A stretch of DNA of 64,000 bases from Aureobasidium sp. EXF-3400 (Eukaryota > Ascomycota > Dothideomycetes > Dothideales > Saccotheciaceae), in assembly GCA_024195585.1 (NCBI GenBank), contig SWBL01000148.1:51850-115849 (forward strand), given 5' to 3'. Shown here in pieces: positions 42,641 to 53,107 of this stretch; position 1 is the first letter of the stretch; each line of letters opens with the position of its first letter. Below the pieces are notes generated by a model. The model saw only the letters and a program-made list of their open reading frames with translations. It had not been told where the DNA came from and made no database searches. A program made the position numbers and the translations under genes.

Positions 42641-43433
42641 CTACATGGCCATCTCGGCTTGTAGCTTCCGGAGTTCGGCTTCCTCGTCGTCTTCCTCTTC
42701 TTGGGCGGGTGCCTTGGCTCTCGCTGGGAACAGTCAGTATGCGAAAGCAATAGCAGTATACGTATCGTTGTAGAACTCACGCTCAGTGTTGTTGACGTTA
42801 GGCATGCGGTGAACCTGGTCATGGACAGGCATAGTACCGGTCTTGAGCATGGTGTTATCCAGCTCCTCTTGTTGGAGATCGGCGAGCTCTGATTCGAGCT
42901 CATCATCGTCGACGGCGTTTGCTGTAGAGCCTTGGGTAAGAGCGCTGGCAATCTCGTTGCTGATGGCGTGTTGTTCCTCGAGATCCTCCATGGTAGCGTC
43001 GACCTTGTCGATTGTCAAGCCACCGTGGATCGACTTCATGGCCTTTGAGGCGTTGCCGAGAGCATCCAGAGTCTCCTTGTTGATGTTTGCTGTTTCTATG
43101 CTGGCAATCTGGCCCTCGAGGTTCATGATCTGGGCTGAAGTCTGTTCCAGGGTCGTCTCAAGTTGCTTCTTCTTTCGCAAGGCGTTCTTGGCAGCTGTAA
43201 GAAGAGTTAGGAACAGCGCGAGTGACGGCGGGCGAGGCGTGCATACCAGTCTTGTTTGTGTTGATGAACTTCCTGGCCTTCTGGTCCTCCTCATCCATCT
43301 GGTTCTGCAGATGCTTCTCGCGCTTGTTCAGCATTTCGAGGGTGCTCCTCAGCTGCAGGATGGCCTTCTTGGGAGCATCTTTCTTGGCAGCTGTGTTGCC
43401 GCCAAACCAACCACCCAACCCCCAGCCGGACAT
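42641..43433 (-). CDS. SNF7: ESCRT-III subunit Snf7/Vps32
   Basis: Core filament subunit of ESCRT-III, acting on endosomes in multivesicular-body sorting. Three exons, 43433..43247, 43194..42781 and 42723..42641, give 227 residues, close to yeast Snf7 (240). Introns of 52 and 57 bases start GTATGC and GTGAGT. The N-terminus 'MSGWGLGGWFGG' is the membrane-binding start, followed by basic helix 1-2 'LQLRSTLEMLNKREKHLQNQ'. Splicing restores 'NTNKTAAKNALRKKK', the family's best conserved segment. The C-terminal part is acidic and ends with a MIM1-like helix 'EAELRKLQAEMAM' for Vps4 binding. Head to head with TEN1, starts 467 bases apart. Confidence 0.92.
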
Positions 43434-43900
43434 GTTGTGAGATGCTAAGTGCGGTGGTGCTTGTAGATGTGGAAGCGGCGGGTCGTGCTGTCACAGACGC
43501 GAGTTATAGCGAAGGGCGATGGTCGGGCAGAAAGGTGGGGGACGTGTCTGCTCGTGTGATGGCGGGGTAGTGGAAGAGAGCGGTAGGGGACGGCGAAGAC
43601 GAGGATGGCGCGACGAGCAGCTCTAGGTGAATGGCAGTATACAGTAGCGGTAGGCGGCGACAGGCGTGTGGTCTTGGTCGGGATGGTGTTGTGGAGAAGT
43701 GTTTGTCCTGCTGGCTGCCTCGCATCGTCCGCTTGACCATGACGCACCCAGTTGCCAAGCCCTGGAGATTTGACACCACAGCCAATGAGACGCCACCAAT
43801 CTGCACCATTCGAGGAAAGAACCACCTCGAAGCCTCCGCCATCTTTCTTTGACACGCATCATCACATGCCACATCTAGGTGTACTGTTCACAGTTCAACC
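43434..43900. promoter_or_regulatory. Divergent promoter region, SNF7 / TEN1
   Basis: A 467-base gap. Open frames on the minus strand cover most of it but have no family signal and would overlap the SNF7 leader. Confidence 0.4.
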
Positions 43901-44319
43901 ATGAGCAGTTCGTCACCACTACCGAGTCGGCTCTGCGCCATCAGCCAGCTTCCCTCGCTGTCATCTGGCGACAAGGTTCGCTTTTTGGGATGGTAGCTAT
44001 TCAAGTGTCTTGTTCATTCTGTTACTTCTCTGAGCGTAAAAGTGTAAACCAATACCATGAATCTACTGCTGTGCTATCTCTTTTCCACGACTTCCCTTCT
44101 ACCCAAAATCGCCACACCGTCCAAATCGACATCAGCCAGCTCCTCGACACTTTCCAACATCAAAACCTTCAGATCGGTGCCTGGCTTAACGTCATCGGAT
44201 ATATCACTCCTTCTACGTCTAGGTCACGATCAAAAGTACAGGCCATTCTAGTGTGGTCTGCAGGTGCCGTCAATTTGCAACAATACGAAACAGCCCTTAT
44301 CTCCAGGCAAACCACTTGA
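43901..44319 (+). CDS. TEN1: CST telomere-capping complex subunit Ten1
   Basis: Predicted Ten1, the small OB-fold partner of Stn1 that protects telomere ends and regulates fill-in synthesis. Exons 43901..43992 and 44043..44319 give 122 residues. The unspliced frame ends at a TAG formed across the donor (GGATGGTAGCT). Removing the 50-base GTAGCT...AAAAG intron restores 'KVRFLGCVNQYHESTAVLSL', an OB-fold start typical of fungal Ten1. The second half has 'VQIDISQLLDTFQ', 'QIGAWLNVIGYI' and 'VQAILVWSAGAVNLQQYE', which I recognise as the fungal Ten1 core. The length is as expected. A longer frame from 43879 reads exon 1 in the wrong frame. The donor is non-consensus, so the junction needs RNA support. 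Confidence 0.75.
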
Positions 44320-44452
44320 TCATTCTCAGCTCTTTTCTATTTGCACCTGGCCCCAAATCTTTCCATCGACAACACAAACTCGTTAACTTCCAAGTCTCTC
44401 GGTTCGTGCAGCTGTGTCTCTTGGGTGGCTGATCTTTCGTGCATGTACACAT

Positions 44453-45364
44453 TCAGGCGGAGCGTAGAAAAATTGACGTTCCGCTGAAGTGCGTTGGATC
44501 CATGGGGCCCTCGTTGTTCATCTTTTCTTCGCGATAAGTCTGCCTGGCAGCGCAGATTCTGGCCCACAAGTTATCGACGTTCTGTCCAATGGCTGTGGTT
44601 CCTTCGAACTTGCACTCCTCCATATACTCCTCCATCATTGCTGTTCTCCACCCGCCCACGGCTCTTTCGCCATTACCAACGAAGACTTGTGGTCTGCGGG
44701 ACAAAACTGACAGATTCAGCCTACTCGGCAGGTGAGGCGCATACACAAAGGTGTTTTGGTCCGCTTCAAGCATGTAGAATGCCTCCGGAACTTCTACGAC
44801 ATTGTTGAACCCAGGGTCTGTGTTACGAGGTATTCTCTGGAGTAGGTATTTCGTCCTCTTGTCGATGGCAGGGTCCTGAAAGATTCTTTCGACTGGAGTT
44901 GGATTCGGGTCGTCACTGTCTGTCAATTCGGTTTGCCGTTTCTCGTTGACCTTCTCCCACATGTACACGAAAACCGTATATTGTACGATCCAGCAGTTTC
45001 CCGTCGTACTGTGGGGCCCGACATACTGGCCCAGTCCTAGGCAGACCATTGTCTTGATGTCGTGAAGTTTTCCCACAAGATCGTCAATCTGGTCGCGGAA
45101 ATTCTGCCATCTATCTTGGTTCTTGATCTGCCAAAGTAACGTTTCGATGTCCTGAGATGCGGCGCTTAGTGGTAGAGGGTGCCCGAGGAAGTACGTTTCG
45201 AAGAACTCAGGCATATCTGCTTGGCATTTCTCGTATACCTGGTTCCAGGCGAAGCCATTCAACCATTCTCCTCCCATCTTCTCCTTGAGTGTCCATATGG
45301 GAATAGCAACGGGCGGCTGCAGGCCTGACGCAGGCCCTTGATAGAAAATTAACGGTGCTGCCAT
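44453..45364 (-). CDS. SRR1-like domain protein 1
   Basis: SRR1-like family protein; plant SRR1 acts in light/clock signalling, while the fungal members have no settled function. Single exon, 303 residues from the ATG at 45364; the frame runs 47 codons further upstream but only to a GTG. The SRR1 core shows 'KTMVCLGLGQYVGP' (~100), 'FQDPAIDKRTKYLLQ' (~165) and 'EADQNTFVYAPHLPSRL' (~205), matching segments of the next gene upstream ('KAVCLGLGEIEW', 'FQDPAFKIEDRWIL', 'GSFVYAPRFP'). No signal peptide or membrane segment. The two are same-strand neighbours and diverged paralogues. Confidence 0.65.
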   Translation of the reverse strand: MAAPLIFYQGPASGLQPPVAIPIWTLKEKMGGEWLNGFAWNQVYEKCQADMPEFFETYFLGHPLPLSAASQDIETLLWQIKNQDRWQNFRDQIDDLVGKLHDIKTMVCLGLGQYVGPHSTTGNCWIVQYTVFVYMWEKVNEKRQTELTDSDDPNPTPVERIFQDPAIDKRTKYLLQRIPRNTDPGFNNVVEVPEAFYMLEADQNTFVYAPHLPSRLNLSVLSRRPQVFVGNGERAVGGWRTAMMEEYMEECKFEGTTAIGQNVDNLWARICAARQTYREEKMNNEGPMDPTHFSGTSIFLRSA

Positions 45365-46216
45365 ATCGGTGAATATTATGATCCAAAAGTCCTGTCCTTG
45401 TGGGACTCGAGACGGATTGTTTATGTCGACTACGGGCTTTGTCTCGGCGCCGCATAACGAGGCTTGCTCGACAAGACGAAACCGGCAGACCGGGGTGACC
45501 CGCACAAAGAACGACAGAACTCGAAAGAAAGACTCGGTCCACTTCTGCTAACACGCATGGCTGGTTCCGGCATCTCATATCTACGCTCGAGCGGATGAGG
45601 CTCATCATGAGAGCTGTATGAAAACGTTCATCCATTCTGGTGACTGCACAAAGCTCACCTCTATCAACACGGAGCACTAAGATGGGCCCCTGAGGCACGT
45701 GGAATATGGACTACGCCGTTGCTACATCTATACATACCATGTACGGCCAGTACTCCCTGATGACCCTGCGATTAGTATCTTCTTAGAACGACAATGGAGC
45801 ACATGAACCGTCAAGCATCACGATCAAATGGGAACGAGGTTATATCCACCAAGATGGCATGAGAAAGCCCCAATCTGAATCAGTCTGTTGCACATACTTG
45901 AACCAATTTATTGCCAGGGTATCCTAACGATCGATATCTTGTCTTTTTAGAAACCTTGAAGACAGAGTCTGCTCTGTTGATACGATCATCCCGCCGTCTG
46001 ATATGCCCAAGTTTGTACCTCTCATCCTCCTCTCACGAATGTTAAGAGCGACGTCTTTGCCATGGTAAGGTACAAAAGGTTTCTGGACCAGAGATATGTC
46101 CAAATAAAGTCAAGAAAACATTGCTTCTCGATCGATCTTGCATACGAGGATGAGAGCCAGATCTAGAGGCAAGCTTGATCGAGGTCGCTATCGTTTCCCA
46201 GAGTTCGACAAACGGC
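45365..46216. other. Intergenic stretch between SRR1-like genes 1 and 2
   Basis: Promoter side of SRR1-like gene 1. Minus-strand frames here extend the gene without homology; an extra 5' exon is possible but I see no support. Confidence 0.35.
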
Positions 46217-47164
46217 TTACGAGGCCTGCTGCCCACTGGGAGGTGCTACTGGCCGGCGCTTAGGCAGATAGAAAGAGGATTTGCAATAAGCTGCCCTCAC
46301 AGCATCGCTAATCGAGTAGGCACCCCAGTACACGATACCCTCGTGACTCTCGACAAATTCCTTTGCAACCCGATACATATGGAGTGCCTCGGCGGTGATG
46401 GCTGGATTGCCGCTCCAATATACCTCGTTGAACCAATGATTGACAATTGGCCAAGTGATGCTTCCCAGGCTCCCGTGCATAGTACTGGTATACAGAAGAT
46501 CTGGCTCGCGGCTTGGGGCGAGGAAAGTATCAAACATAAAGTTGGCAGGAAAACGAGGCGCATAGACGAATGATCCTTGACCCATGTGTTCGTTCGCGGC
46601 GGGGTGCTCGATGATGTTTTGTTGACCAATTTTATCGAGAATCCATCGGTCTTCTATCTTGAAGGCTGGGTCTTGGAAGAACTTTTGCATGGAATTTGGT
46701 TCCATTTCCTGTCTCTCCTCGAGTAACTGGCATATCGCGAGGAACAAACCGCATTGCTCTACCCAGGCTTTGTGGTAATCGGTTTTGCTTTTCCACTCGA
46801 TCTCGCCCAAGCCTAAGCATACGGCTTTTCCGATATATTCGCATTTCCCAATGACGTACCTCAGGATTTGTCGAGGATGTCTGCTAGGGTCGCCAAATTC
46901 TTCTGCTATGCATGGAGCTACTGGTCGCGTAAGGTATTGTTGGACCGCCCTGACTTCTTCCCATATCACCTGGAAGTGGCCCCCTGCTGGTTGGCCTTCA
47001 GCAGTGTAGTTTATGCGTGTGAATGCTGGGTGTGTGGTAAACCAATCTTCGGTAGTCCCATTCCAATCCTCACGGTTGACGCCAACTGGGCCATTGGTGC
47101 CAGAAAGAGAATGCCCAGGCAACGGCCATGGGTTTTCCGGTTCGTCTGGCTGAACGCTACCCAT
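46217..47164 (-). CDS. SRR1-like domain protein 2
   Basis: Single exon, 315 residues, true ATG at 47164. The N-terminal ~80 residues are unlike its neighbour ('EDWNGTTEDWFTTHPAFTRI'). The SRR1-like core runs from 'IGKAVCLGLGEIEW' (~110) through 'FQDPAFKIEDRWIL' (~165) to 'GQGSFVYAPRFPANF' (~200). The C-terminal part ends with a Pro/Arg-rich tail. The Cys-Leu-Gly-Leu-Gly strand/loop and the F-V-Y-A-P segment are the family's most constant pieces. Function unknown; duplication with gene 1 is likely. A 24-base imperfect direct repeat sits ~200 bases upstream of its start. Confidence 0.65.
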   Translation of the reverse strand: MGSVQPDEPENPWPLPGHSLSGTNGPVGVNREDWNGTTEDWFTTHPAFTRINYTAEGQPAGGHFQVIWEEVRAVQQYLTRPVAPCIAEEFGDPSRHPRQILRYVIGKCEYIGKAVCLGLGEIEWKSKTDYHKAWVEQCGLFLAICQLLEERQEMEPNSMQKFFQDPAFKIEDRWILDKIGQQNIIEHPAANEHMGQGSFVYAPRFPANFMFDTFLAPSREPDLLYTSTMHGSLGSITWPIVNHWFNEVYWSGNPAITAEALHMYRVAKEFVESHEGIVYWGAYSISDAVRAAYCKSSFYLPKRRPVAPPSGQQAS

Positions 47165-47747
47165 TTTATAATCGTAGGTCAGTTTTCCTTGCTGAAGACA
47201 GAGTACAAGAGGGCAGTATAGTAGTTGGTAGCCGTTCGGAATAAACCATCACAGATGCCATGATTATCAACAGCAGCACAAAGGCATAGACTCGAAGAAA
47301 TCATGTCTGCAAGCGGACTACACCATCGCGACGTCTCCTCGAGGAATGTGATTGTGTCAAGATCGGAAGGACGAACACCGCTTTGTTGAGACCGGAAGGA
47401 CGTATACCGCTTTATCCATACAATAATTCATGTTGTGGAGGTTGTATGCAAGCGGGCGAGAACAAAGAAGTGTTGCGAGATGTTGAAGTTCGGGTGATGC
47501 GTTGTTGCGAGAAGTGGGATGAGGTAAGGAATGTACGCATCCAGCGATCAGACAGCCGGCGATACGCTCCTTCTCTCAACAATGAACATCTACCTATCAT
47601 TGGAAGCTGCGAGGCACGTCAAGTCTCAAAAATATCGAATTGCTTTTGCTCTGTTCTGTGCTGTAGAGAAAAGCTATGTGGATAGGTCCATTCGTGAAAT
47701 CGTGTATATATGCGAAATATCGTACAGACTAATCATCTCCATCGAGT
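47165..47747. other. Intergenic stretch with short direct repeat
   Basis: Upstream of SRR1-like gene 2 and downstream of the permease. No supported gene. Confidence 0.4.
47361..47413. repeat. 24-base imperfect direct repeat
   Basis: Positions 47361-47384 and 47390-47413 match at 21 of 24 bases, each containing GGAAGGACG followed by ACCGCTTT. Five bases separate them. It lies in the upstream region of SRR1-like gene 2. Confidence 0.75.
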
Positions 47748-49471
47748 CTACTCCCACAACACTTTGACATAGTGATACCACTTTGTGTACGGCTTCTTAG
47801 GCTTACTCGTAGTTAACACCTCATCAAGCCCACTCACAAGATCAACCGTCAAAGGTGGACGAGCCCACTCCTCATGTCTAGCCCAAAAGATCTTATGAAC
47901 AAGATAAATAATGATTGGGATAGGAATACCAACATACGCCGTAAAGAAACTGGCAATCGACCAGTTCTGCGGCCAGAAAACAGTGAATCCATTGATCAGT
48001 GTCAAGATGGTGAAAAACACCATTGCGAACCAAGCTCCCCAGGGCTGCATGATAGTGTTGCGATAGGGCAGCTCAGAGTCGGGGATGTTTTGTGCTTCGA
48101 TTGCTTTGCGGAAGCGGAGATAGGTGATGCAGCAGCAGATCCATGAGATGAAGGCTGAAGTGTTGGTGAGGTTGACGAGCCAGTTAAATACAACGCTCGC
48201 AGAGTTTGCGACGTTGAGATAGGCCAGCAGAGAAAAGAGAGATGACACTCCCATTGCGCGGATTGGAACGCCGCCTTTGCTGCAATGTTTGAACCAAGCA
48301 GGTGCGTTGCCAGCAAGGGCCAGAGAATATAAGCTTCGTCCAGAAAGGTACAGAAACGAGTTTCCCGAGGACCAAGCACTGAGAATGATACCTCCGTTGA
48401 TGATCGAGTCCAGAATAGGAATGCCAGCATTCTTGATGCCAACAACGAAGGCTGAGGATCCAGCTCCAACTCCACCGTTGGTCAACGCCTGGTCATCTGA
48501 ACGACAGATGACACCGATCGCAAGAACGGAGAAGATGTAGAAGAAGATCAAACGGTAGAAGTATCTCCTAGCCGCGATTGGAAGGTTACGGCGAGGATCC
48601 TCGATCTCACCACCGGTAGCGACCAGAAGCTCCGGAGCGAATGCAAAGGGGAACGCGCTGAGTACCCAGGTCGAGAGTAATGCTATGAAGCGTCCAGTAT
48701 TGCCTTCGGCAAGATAGACATTCGCGGCTCCAGGGTCTTGCCAATACCTAAATCCCAGTCTGTCTTTAGAGGGGCCTCCACCAAGACAGATGATGAGCGA
48801 AACAAGCAAGAGCCCAACCATCATGACCACTTTCGTGCCAGCGAACCAGAACTCCACTTCTCCATAGTATTTGACGGGAAGAAGGTTCAGTGCAACGATC
48901 AGGACCAGCATGATTGAGATCCAGACCGCGATATTTATGGTAGACCCCCAGTACTCGATGACCAGACCAGCTGCTGTAATCTCGTATGGTACCAGGATAC
49001 CCAAAGAGTACCAATAGAGCCATCCCAAAGCAAAACCGAAGCTGGGCGATACGAATCGATCTGCAAACAGAGTCATACTGCTACCACGAGTAGGCAAGTA
49101 GGCAGACATCTCAGTGATGGCTAAACATATCAGCATACGTGTCTGAGTAAGAGCTTCTGACACAATAGCTTACCGGTAACAATCATCCAGATCAACGCAG
49201 CCATGAAGACGAACGATCCCAAGATGAAAGCTGGGCCACCTCTGGCGAGCGTCTGACCAGATCCAACAAACAGTCCAGTGCCGATCGTGCCTCCAAGAGC
49301 AATCATCTGAGCATGTCGTGATTTAAGTCCACGTTGTGTGGTTCCATAAGACTCGTCGAAGACGTCGCCTGCTACAGGCCCGGAAGTTGTTTGATAGATT
49401 GGATCGCCCTTCTCATGGTCGATGTCGTAAGGAGTCTTCATAATAGACTGCTCGCGTGATAGTTTGTCCAT
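47748..49471 (-). CDS. Fungal amino-acid permease (YAT family)
   Basis: Proton-coupled amino-acid transporter of the plasma membrane, yeast amino-acid transporter (APC) group. Exons 49471..49174 and 49120..47748 encode 556 residues, the usual size. The 53-base intron opens GTAAGC and ends TTTAG, joining 'WMIVT' to '[10 protein letters not shown]', a junction typical of the family. The start is the ATG at 49471, since the frame upstream reaches only a TTG. '[18 protein letters not shown]' in TM1 is the substrate-binding signature; '[20 protein letters not shown]' lies in TM6 and following loop. Twelve membrane segments are visible, with soluble tails. Specificity cannot be told. Divergent from the isochorismatase-like gene. 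Confidence 0.88.
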
Positions 49472-50444
49472 AGCAGAAGGAATATGCCCTATGTAAATGC
49501 CAATGTGAGGCAAGAAGGAGAACAATACGGATGAACCTATTGTACAATTTTAAGGATGGAAAGATGGAAAGTACTGGACGGAGCTTGAATCAGAGGACAC
49601 ATCTACAGTGGAAATCCATGATACTTGACTATTCCCAAAGACTACCAACACTGAGGTTACTTCTCAAGGAGGTACGCAGGCCAAGAGATAAGCCCAGATA
49701 CCAGCGACTGGGCAGGCAGGACCGCAGCAAGAGTGGCATGCATTCGGACCGTCTTCCATACCTGCACCGGCCTGGTCATATCTGCGACAAGGATGCTGGA
49801 TCTGCAGCGCTCTGCTTTGCGAGGACGAGCAAAGACAACGGCGCATCTTGGTATCGGCAGCACAGACCTCTCTTGGTATGATGCCCACGCGCTTTGGGGG
49901 TGTGAAGACGAGGCTCATACAAGTCTGCCTCTAACCCTCTTCGCATTCTCGCGGCCTAAGAACTGCCCATTGCTGTACACTCGCTCGAGAACACCGAGAA
50001 AGATAGTTTACGAGCGGATGGGCAGAGTTTGACGGCTGACAGGACAAAGTCTTGGGGAAACGAGGGGAAGGAACTGGTCCATTGCTCGGCGTGGACGGCG
50101 TGGGTCAGCATATCTACGCTCTCGAGCATCTTCCTGACCTGAGTGTTGTCGAGAGCGAAACGCACATCCTCAGTATCGTTGTCACATGAGCAGATGGAGT
50201 GAATTGGGGTGAGTCCGAGGTCTTCTGGAGGGAGACCGAGATTCGGTCAAGGACAGACAGACCCCGCCTATGTACCCCGCCATGTCTAACCGCATGGAGC
50301 GACATATCCGCAGATGCTTACGGATGAACTGAGGCTCGAATATCTGTCAAGACAGCTATATAGAGAGGTGGCGGGAGAACCTTTGAAGATTGCACACTCA
50401 CCATCCTCCAGCCAAATCAACAAAACCCGCAAATACCTCGAATC
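49472..50444. promoter_or_regulatory. Divergent promoter region, permease / isochorismatase-like
   Basis: Nearly 1 kb without a convincing frame. A frame at 49531-49881 and its antisense have no domain. Confidence 0.35.
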
Positions 50445-51071
50445 ATGTCTTCAGCAACCTCTTTCCGCGAGTTGATCGGCGTGAAGCCATCAACAGCCAG
50501 CGTCGCAGACAGCACCCTCATCATCATCGACGCTCAGAACGAATACGCCGAGGGCCAATTGAAGTGTTCAAACACGGCCTCCTCTCGCAAGGTCATCGCC
50601 TCGCTTCTGCAAAAGTATCGCGACAACAACGGAAAGATTGTCCACGTCGTGCACGACACTCCCGATGGCGCACCTGTCTTCACCCCTGGCACCAAGCTCG
50701 CCGAAGAGTTTGAGGAGCTTGCGCCAAAAGACGGCGAGAAGGTCATCCACAAGAACTACCCCAGCTCTTTCGCAGGCACCGACCTCCACAAGCACCTCGG
50801 CGGCGGCAAAATTGTGCTCACCGGATACATGGTGTGTTTGTCTATAGTCCTTCTCTTGGTTTGCGCCAATCACTAACGAGTATAGGCGCACGTTTGTGTA
50901 TCAACAACAGCCAGACAGGGAGCCGAGCTAGGCTACGATGTAGTTTGCGTCGAGGACGCAATTGGCGACAGATCGATCCCTGGAGTCCAGGCTGAGGAGC
51001 TGACCAAGACTGCGCTCAACGAGATCGCCGACGCGTTTGGTACCGTCATCCAGAGCAGTGAGATCAAGTAG
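50445..51071 (+). CDS. Isochorismatase-family cysteine hydrolase
   Basis: Cysteine hydrolase of the isochorismatase/nicotinamidase fold. Exons 50445..50831 and 50886..51071 give 190 residues; the 54-base intron begins GTGTGT, has ACTAAC as branch site and ends TATAG, phase 0. The triad is visible: Asp29 in '[10 protein letters not shown]', Lys103 in '[12 protein letters not shown]' and Cys133 in '[19 protein letters not shown]', which is split from the rest by the intron. The cis-peptide region before Cys ('GYMAHVC') is normal. No targeting signal. The substrate in fungi is usually unknown; a nicotinamidase role is unlikely because its metal-site residues are not evident. The 3' end is 26 bases from that of SRR1-like gene 3. 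Confidence 0.85.
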
Positions 51072-51097
51072 ACGATAGTCCCTGATGTAAATATTTC

Positions 51098-51983
51098 TCA
51101 ATCTTCGTCTCGGTGCTTTAAAGTATAGATGGTCAAGCCAAGACTGTGGCCGTCGGCGAAATCTGTTTCTGGCATGTTGCTTTCGTGGTGCGTGTCAACG
51201 ACAGCCTTTGCGGCGGCCATTGCATCGTCGCATTGTTTCAGCACAAGACTGTCGCTCTTGACGTCTGTGGTCAGGCGGTTCCGGAAGCGTTCAGCCTCGT
51301 CGGCGATCCAGTGCATGGACGAGCTGACGTAGAGTGGTGACTTCACAGCGACCAACATAAAAGGCAGCTCGAGAAGCCATTCTATGCAGGGTATGAAGGT
51401 GAAGGTCGATTCGTCTACCAGCTCTTCAGCCTGTGGTGGGTCCAGAACGGAGATATCGAGAGCTTGTAGGAACTCTCTGTCTAGGGAGGTAAAGCGAGGC
51501 TCTTGGGCATAGAGCTTGAGCTCGCCGGCGTGGTTGAGTCTCGGTCGCACTGTGTGTGTCAGCTGCTTGTCAAAGGTCGCGGTATATGTGCCTCGTCATA
51601 CCCATGTCTACCAGATCCATGAACATGACTAGCTGCCAAACACTTCGGAGACGGTTTGCCCATGACAGACTGGGACTGCCTAGAGCGACGCAGACGGCCT
51701 TGTTCAAGGCCCATCCTCCCTCGGCCATCTGCCTCGCCAACAGCTGTTGGAGCCATCGGCGCGCTTCACTTTCCACCCACTGCTTCTTGCATCGCGCGTG
51801 CTCGTCCAGTAGCTTTTGTACCGTGAGTGATCGATCGACCGGTGGAAGCGAGCTGTCTACCACAGCCGTGCTTCCATATCGCGAAGGTGTCGTGCGCTCG
51901 ACTCTCGACCAGCCATCCTCAGACTCTGATATGATTCGCTTCGGATGGTATGGTTTGCGAGGCTTGCGCGACGAGTGTGGCAT
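51098..51983 (-). CDS. SRR1-like domain protein 3
   Basis: Exons 51983..51602 and 51549..51098 give 277 residues. The 52-base intron starts GTATGA and ends ACACAG. I chose the ATG at 51983 because 'KPYHPKRIISESEDGWSRV' then sits at the N-terminus, as in fungal SRR1-like proteins that begin with a basic patch and a D-G-W motif; in-frame starts lie further upstream (52037). The domain shows 'NKAVCVALGSPSLSW' (~95), 'VWQLVMFMDLVDM' (~118), 'AQEPRFTSLDREFLQAL' and 'DESTFTFIPCIEWLL'. It is closer to the classic SRR1 layout than genes 1 and 2. Convergent with the isochorismatase-like gene. Confidence 0.75.
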
Positions 51984-52398
51984 GTTTGGTGTTTCTTGAC
52001 AAAGTTTGTTTGTTCCTGCCGATCTCTCAGATTTCATGTGAAATGCCAAGAATACCACCGCTTTGGCTATTCAAGAGCTATCATCACCTAGCTGTGTCTC
52101 TCTCTTGTCAAGATAGAACAACCATCATCATTGATTTTGCTTGGGCATAAAGCACATAGCCGTCCATGATATTTGAGCCCTCTTCGGTGTCACGGGAATC
52201 CTTCGAGTAAGCTGCAGCTGCAGGATGGTTCCTGGTACCCAATACAGGGCCAACCTTGCATACCCATATCCTTTGCATTTTCCGCGCTACGGACTACTAC
52301 ATCGTCAACAGGTAAACAAGATATAAGACGTCTTCTGCATCCCGATGTTTCGATGCGTAGTTTTCCCCTACTTTCATACATTCCCCATCTCCATCTAA
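51984..52398. promoter_or_regulatory. Divergent promoter region, SRR1-like 3 / secreted protein
   Basis: A 415-base gap; frames here show no domain. The right end is C/T-rich, as expected of a fungal leader. Confidence 0.35.
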
Positions 52399-52965
52399 AT
52401 GACACCACGCCTCCTGCTTCTCGTATATTACCTGTTCTTCATCGCGCATATCACAGCCCAGAGCCTCAATGTCTCAACTCTAGCAGTCCAGAACGGCACT
52501 TCCATACTCGAATGCTGGAGCCTCGAATCTCCCACCTTAGGCGCTGGAGCCCAAAATTACCCTCTCGGTGACTTTACCAAAGCCTTCATTGGCGCAATTC
52601 CTCCGCACACGTATATCGGTCAAGCATGGCCATCTTCAATTCAGTAGTCACGCTCTTTAAACCAGTCTCTGCAGTCAGAGTTCTTTGCTAATATGCTACA
52701 AAGGTACTCGATGATATTGCAAGGTCTTGTCCATATCTCCCTACCTACCAGCAAGGATGAAATATACATCCAACCTGGACCCCTGAGCATTCTCCTCGTC
52801 ATAGATCAACGAAACGTGTCTATCTCTGGTCACATCACCGAATTCCCAGGTTCAGAGACGACATTGATCGCACAATTTCCGATTACTGGAAACCAGGTCC
52901 CTGCTCATACTGTGCTGCACAGTGGACCTTGTGGTCTCGATGATGTGAGAGGGTTGATCGGTTAA
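52399..52965 (+). CDS. Small secreted protein of unknown function
   Basis: Exons 52399..52643 and 52704..52965 give 168 residues. The 60-base intron opens GTAGTC, has GCTAAT as branch and ends CAAAG; reading through instead meets a TAG formed at the donor. Residues 1-20 are a clear signal peptide ('MTPRLLLLVYYLFFIAHITA'). The mature part opens 'QSLNVSTLAVQNGTSILECW' and later has 'GLVHISLPTSKDEIYIQPG' and 'VPAHTVLHSGPCG', which I recognise as a widespread fungal secreted family with no known activity. Three N-glycosylation sequons are visible. Two cysteines may form a disulfide bond. Confidence 0.65.
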
Positions 52966-53107
52966 TGGACAAGAACAATGATGCCACGAGGAAACCCATC
53001 GTCGGTAGTTATACACTCTATTAAGGATATACATATTCTAAACCAAACCCAGACGCCTTGCTTGCTGACATACTAACATAAACATCGTCAATATCACAGA
53101 GAAACGA

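Noticed and set aside
43879..44042. Unspliced 5' extension of the Ten1 frame
   Set aside because: This part reads exon 1 of TEN1 in the wrong frame; the spliced model starting at 43901 gives the conserved OB-fold start.
45365..45698. 5' extension of SRR1-like gene 1
   Set aside because: The frame is open upstream but starts at GTG and lacks family similarity before the ATG at 45364.
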